Positions 62,802-64,000 of a stretch of DNA of 64,000 nucleotides are shown here, piece by piece. The DNA comes from Bathymodiolus brooksi (lineage: Eukaryota; Mollusca; Bivalvia; Mytilida; Modiolidae), in contig OY804588.1 in NCBI GenBank assembly GCA_963680875.1, positions 60,276,369 through 60,340,368 on the forward strand, in the 5' to 3' direction. The notes below the pieces were generated by a model that saw only the letters and a list, made by a program, of their open reading frames with translations, ran no database searches and was not told where the DNA came from. Each line of letters begins with the position of its first letter. Position 1 is the first letter of the stretch. A program made the translations under genes and the position numbers.

Positions 62802-63066
62802 CAGGGCCTTCAAGAGAAATTTTGTTAGGCGGAACAAGACTGCCCCGGGGACAGGCTGAGACTACATAAGTCTAAGTGGATTTTACATAATTATTTTTTC
62901 TAAATAAATCAAAAATCGTTAAAAATACCAACAAAAAAGAAATGAAAAAATCAAAATGAAACGTCTATGGTTAAGGATATGGGACCCTTCAGAGATTCAC
63001 AGGCCCTCCTTGGCTCTCCGGGCCCCGGACCGATGTACCGGCTGAACCCCCCTCTCATAGGCCCTG
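62802..63066. mobile_element. hAT-like MITE, 265 bp, perfect 8-bp target duplication
   Basis: Ends CAGGGCCTTCAAGAG and CTCTCATAGGCCCTG, flanked by exact TGAATGAT at 62794-62801 and 63067-63074. No coding content. Confidence 0.88.
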
Positions 63067-63074
63067 TGAATGAT

Positions 63075-64000
63075 ATGAAGGGAATATACTTAAATGTTCA
63101 TACCAATTATATGCAAAAACTAAAATAACATAAAAATTATATTCATGATAAAATTGGGCCATGTTATTAGGACAAATCAGTAAGCAAGCATTTTGGAATG
63201 TCCAAATCAAATCTGGGAGAATGTGGCGGGAAATTGACGTAGACTGATGGCTAAAAACCCAGACTTCCTAAATCCTTAAGAAGTCTGGACTTAAAATGTA
63301 ATTTAAGAGAAATTAAGTCCAATCAAAGGATGCCAGAAGTTTCAACATTCCCTTTCATGTCAATTTTCTGAAAACTGAAATTGATATTGTGATACAATTT
63401 TACATTTACAGACCATTGCAGTTTGTGAATTTGTGAATGAGTTGTAATCTATATATATAATCTTTTATTCTATACATCTTTACTTTGTGTCATTAAAGTA
63501 AGTCAGTTACTTGCAACATGATCTCTCGTTTTAGCTACCCTCTATATCTGACCCCCCACCCCCAAAAGAAAGAAAAGAAATTACAGCCACAACATAACTG
63601 CAATATTGTAGAAACTGCGGTGGTAATCTTCCTTAATTCTAATTCATGCACATAGAGCTTAATTGAAGCATTGGGAATACACTGTAGAGGCGTAGTCTGA
63701 GTGAACCAGAAAGTGTGGGGACAGGTTTGGGAAGTTGAGCCGACATTGGACAAACATGTTTTAAATTAAGCTGATGAGAAAAGTAGGAGGCAAGCTAAAG
63801 GCGTGGACGGAAAAGTGAGCAGTAAGGTGTAATGGGAAAAAAAATCGGGATTATTTGTGTATAATCCCGGTTATTTCTAAAATCATCGATGTCTGTATGA
63901 TATTTTTGACATACTGTACATGGACACAATTGGTATTTACAGTGAACTTATCTGTGTATTATAGTTATTTCAAAAATTCTACAATCCCGATCCGGAGAAT
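63075..64000. other. No gene seen
   Basis: A+T-rich sequence with a small hairpin near 63260-63290 ('ccagacttc' / 'gaagtctgg'). The - frame at 63535-63753 shows no domain or supporting splice context. Confidence 0.5.

Overview
The window is eukaryotic, A+T-rich genomic DNA with large introns and dense mobile-element debris. The repeats (tRNA-headed SINEs ending in a 'gttgaaagtggcgttaaacac'-type tail or in a CACTCACTC tail) and the gene content suggest a marine mollusc, probably a bivalve. The taxon call is inference from remembered repeat types, not a search.

Three genes can be supported by spliced protein homology. Two are complete ER-type Hsp70 genes (HSPA5/BiP/GRP78) in direct tandem on the + strand: BiP-1 (five coding exons, 10857-18470, 658 aa) and BiP-2 (five coding exons, 35410-43173, 659 aa). 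Their intron positions, phases and exon lengths are identical except for one extra codon in exon 1, and both carry a signal peptide and a C-terminal KDEL. Each has a candidate ER-stress element of the same variant form (CCAAT-N9-ACACG) about 140-160 bp before a candidate 5'UTR splice donor. BiP-1 is canonical in its peptide pocket; BiP-2 has several substitutions there. The third gene is CUTA (divalent-cation tolerance / AChE-anchoring family) on the - strand, six recognised exons at 49014-58487, with its extreme N-terminus unresolved. One CUTA exon end plus its splice donor has been amplified into a 10-copy, 54-bp minisatellite.

Layout: 1-9.7 kb repeat-rich with no supportable gene; 9.7-10.5 kb possible retroelement 3' end, then the BiP-1 promoter region; 10.86-18.47 kb BiP-1; 18.5-30.7 kb intergenic, packed with SINEs, hAT-like MITEs (one nested in another inside a tandem repeat) and a TIR element with duplicated modules; 31.1-31.3 kb candidate BiP-2 promoter; 33.4-34.9 kb a 25-bp minisatellite inside the inferred BiP-2 5'UTR intron; 35.41-43.17 kb BiP-2; 43.2-48.7 kb repeats; 48.7-58.5 kb CUTA (-); 58.5-64 kb repeats including a 2.4-kb long-TIR/foldback element. 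Most long open frames in the window are repeat artefacts or antisense shadows.

Functionally the two chaperone genes would serve ER folding and the unfolded protein response. The divergence of BiP-2 in the substrate-binding cleft, with the ATPase signatures intact, suggests specialisation rather than decay. CUTA has no evident functional link to them.
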